The position numbers and the translations under genes were made by a program. Below are positions 35,501-35,661 of a stretch of 35,661 bases of DNA, one piece after another. Position 1 is the first letter of the stretch, and the number at the start of each line of letters is the position of its first letter. The notes below the pieces were generated by a model. The model was not told the origin of the DNA and did no database searches. It saw only the letters and a list, made by a program, of their open reading frames with translations. Source of the DNA: Lactobacillales bacterium (GTDB lineage Bacteria > Bacillota > Bacilli > Lactobacillales > Streptococcaceae); assembly GCA_031261175.1 (NCBI GenBank), contig JAISJW010000002.1, positions 1 through 35,661 of the forward strand, written 5' to 3'.

Positions 35501-35661
35501 GCTAACCGCGGTGGCGTTTCGATTGATTCGACTCAAATGGGGCGCGATATCCGCATCGCGATTGACAGCCCTAGCGTAAACGCGGGGGACACAATTACAG
35601 CATATATTTATTCGGATCCGACTTTACTTGGAACTTACACGGTCCAAGAGGATTCGAATGG
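29543..35661 (+). CDS. Secreted S8 subtilisin-family cell-envelope protease (partial, runs off right edge)
   Basis: An open frame of 2039 codons with no stop in the window. Signal peptide about residues 1-32, then an I9-like propeptide (about 80-175) and the catalytic domain: D218 in IVDTGIDYKHND, H283 in MHGMHVAGIAG (usual HGTHVAG), oxyanion N414 in VAAGNAGD, S818 in SGTSMATPQTSG. A PA domain with GKIVIVPWVRYQG (about 655-740) sits in the 400-residue insert before Ser. A fibronectin-like domain (VSLALKEIGAHTSFSVVLKN, about 950-970) follows, with further beta-sandwich regions (DNTKPEISDVKF, DVTAPTLKLSDKF). Near residue 1911 a Pro/Thr/Ser/Asp linker precedes a last visible domain. This is the lactocepin/C5a-peptidase architecture; substrates are unknown and any wall anchor lies beyond the edge. 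Confidence 0.93.
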   Translation, partial: MKNRNKATLMLGVLAAAAAMNFALAVPSITYAVENDSSKSNFEKMRNAFEKEQQKSRDKITEQLSSEIDSSKAEPFKDSTVDIIVELDSAAAIKHIKHRPDGSRKRLKEIDSVSDSVIGEQDSLKDAVDSVTKHKNDFDSKKDHSFGYLVNAFTTKAKLSEIDKIAKLKGVKSVGEVKTYTPQDAGQNDLDKVQEAWNGVAIPGLKLHGEGMVIAIVDTGIDYKHNDLSHAPDSARLSEDSVNELIATKGLKGRYLSPKIPYAYNYADENSTDVADLDRNTMHGMHVAGIAGADGTDYLKDSARDSLEKAGKPLDQAAKDSIDSLVADDIHHIDGAAPQAQLLDLKIFSNGFMKGESCTTPTVVAAIEDAVKLGADVISMSIGSDNGITSEDLEDVAIEKAAEQGVISVVAAGNAGDYNSLITTAEFRKGHGQGVSQLSQTVGAPSVNPYALSVAASQNKSAQIPGLEIFGEDEKQLKAFDNVDGKLIGMFSRALYDSNEQLKDFPDSNYNIVTLKDNHAAYWNSMRKDINTSVVSGLSSAGISLVPGMMFSEDSFDKSGVKRLGLGTDEVDVPNMPFSPWEDALHSSGVIASYEHELNVLKEDVLKSRNPFDYDFDSFGLGQGFKTDLDGYSGNWHNPFDSEVDSSEFPGTDVRGKIVIVPWVRYQGYRNYRPEKTLSDNLDSAGAAGVIYVAPKSGSPRTENDYVTFALNRQLNDDFHGTDIDFPAIVIPADDGVKLAKKINELNEEAIKAGKKLPEYNLKNTYKNVENTKRGRMAEYSSYGPSEDLELKPEITAVGSNVWSLKNNNAYQSMSGTSMATPQTSGITALLLQHLKSLTGHKTGKDLIKQSKNLLMNSATPIFESPFSSDYMNVQTDNPEIKLDETDKLKWSDVDLRQTPASDADKETFAKQETLVSPRRQGAGEVNASKALSTTTSLTDKKDGDVSLALKEIGAHTSFSVVLKNFGNTTKSYKLDPKYNHVYAQNDINDLDSDDNHYAVCRSLDFPLKESVASLTLSKGYDETITLEPGKEVEISGTLDLKDPNFKANWLEGYIGVQEVGSDETAVIPYFGYTGHIDDNPIFDKFAYEDGSIGNQQRFEETCPVGPGRMLGVDYSFEHEHAYFDENKIAYASGNADAKQKLIPYISLLRNTKNLQFNILDNDKKLIKTLKTTAYESPSVFSYFGGHFTYSDKDINWNGTKKNATTGLDEQVSDGQYYYQLKGTGTHDGDTEQTKDIPIIVDNTKPEISDVKFSKALDGKYYVDFTLTENGSGFYNAEEIGVGANGRSTSLGTIKELLGQDFKGSKPVHQEVPEYIASEIVDGKNDFFLAVDDVAGNTGIFEKPQLLENGEPSDTQGFRLQLPVHVGADSSAFVVIEDESQIDVINQLVHVKGYSDKEFYINKETKITPDANHEFSTWVHYDANTYHSKLDKIFGPSGQPLDHLFERARDLVFSYDAEGVEQFATASFATDALASDGQPVLSPDNQYDKRDYFEKDGLPHGYASDVISKEINRLKAEGVISTDKLRGKEPIWLTEGYDIAIDSTQSYRLGDSEGEMPIARVSDERRNDHFAVINLTAGEYEKEGKVYSKDNTELPAQSFRPDISNHNAIKTNFKTVDNGNVIEVRDLDCTDYTSYSFVYQMGYKGIIQFDASYENGKDYFLPNEVNIVNSAKVKSGFYKITNPATGDGTYKLGVAHGDDFRNAHVLAGDEKASEANEFKPESYDPITGFTRFVYNLNLKNTSESYFTFVYDYIDYLSADYDAAKQLSEEPVGLAKNMLDFYVDVTAPTLKLSDKFKHTADNPNVDNPLNLPNSINDLGEYTINSTNGKLDLDGVFGDNQGDFNLRVNGSMVFHSKNANREGIWPADKENFKDVDYKDALKLIPGVDNYFEVDVTDLAGNVTRAHIWVTQNGSGSDVTPPSDDSSTDSQNTGEPQDSTVPTDSQEPTVPTDSTEPQDSTDPATPSDTQTPAVPGTTVNVVTSDSLVDANRGGVSIDSTQMGRDIRIAIDSPSVNAGDTITAYIYSDPTLLGTYTVQEDSN

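Noticed and set aside
1..35661. GGCAAGT as a Chi recombination hotspot
   Set aside because: Chi sites are strongly skewed along the replication direction. Here 22 and 17 copies occur on the two strands while nearly all genes run one way. Not excluded, only less likely.
1..35661. CRISPR arrays, tRNA or rRNA genes, insertion sequences, prophage genes
   Set aside because: Looked for and not seen; no transposase or phage structural genes are recognisable.

Overview
The window looks like chromosomal DNA of a low-to-moderate GC Gram-positive bacterium, most likely Lactobacillales. This rests on family membership recalled from memory, not on a search: YqgQ, GluP, YutD, YutF and a TIGR01906-type membrane protein in one block; a DUF4044-like micro-protein; lipoteichoic acid synthase; the long Lactobacillus-type thymidylate synthase; and a very large lactocepin/C5a-peptidase-like surface protease. 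The D-Ala ligase carries the Tyr expected for D-Ala-D-Ala, which argues against Lactobacillus/Leuconostoc-type D-Ala-D-Lac walls. Nearly all genes are on the + strand.

Layout. 1-880: leader of a gene lying just left of the window, a small secreted protein and a 36-residue membrane peptide. 880-7267: a tightly packed run (fthC, gluP, yqgQ, a rhodanese-like protein lacking its Cys, yutD, yutF, TIGR01906 protein, pheA, LCP protein, RibU-like S component), many joined by TAATG or ATGA overlaps. 7265-9342: a 111-bp nested palindrome, then thrC-thrB. 9463-12977: pyrF-pyrE, a diacylglycerol kinase-like gene and an M19 dipeptidase. 12973-15390: an accessory island of two divergent genes (a DUF559/PD-(D/E)XK-like nuclease and an unrecognised 400-residue protein) set between three copies of a ~73-bp palindrome. 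15455-19563: ltaS and an APC permease. 19564-25867: ykgJ-type gene (minus strand), ddl, murF, yceD, gatC, gatA, ispE and a 60-residue membrane protein. 26006-29107: hflX, thyA and a protein made of about 33 glycine-aromatic pentads. 29543-35661: a secreted S8 protease running off the right edge.

Functionally this is mostly core metabolism and cell envelope: wall precursors (ddl, murF), LTA (ltaS, dgkB-like lipid recycling), wall polymer attachment (LCP), aromatic and threonine biosynthesis, pyrimidines and dTMP, isoprenoids, and the tRNA amidotransferase.

Three structures are not explained by the genes. (1) The 7-mer GGCAAGT occurs 39 times by my manual count on both strands (about 4 expected for uniform composition), in all reading frames, in two terminators and beside three palindromes; it resembles a DNA uptake or genome-marking sequence. 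(2) Six intergenic ~70-75-bp palindromes share an architecture and a related centre; some carry GGCAAGT at their right edge. (3) A 65-bp inverted repeat is present both inside fthC and in the ykgJ-ddl spacer. Several genes (hflX, the ykgJ-type gene, fthC) also appear to have leaderless or nearly leaderless transcripts.
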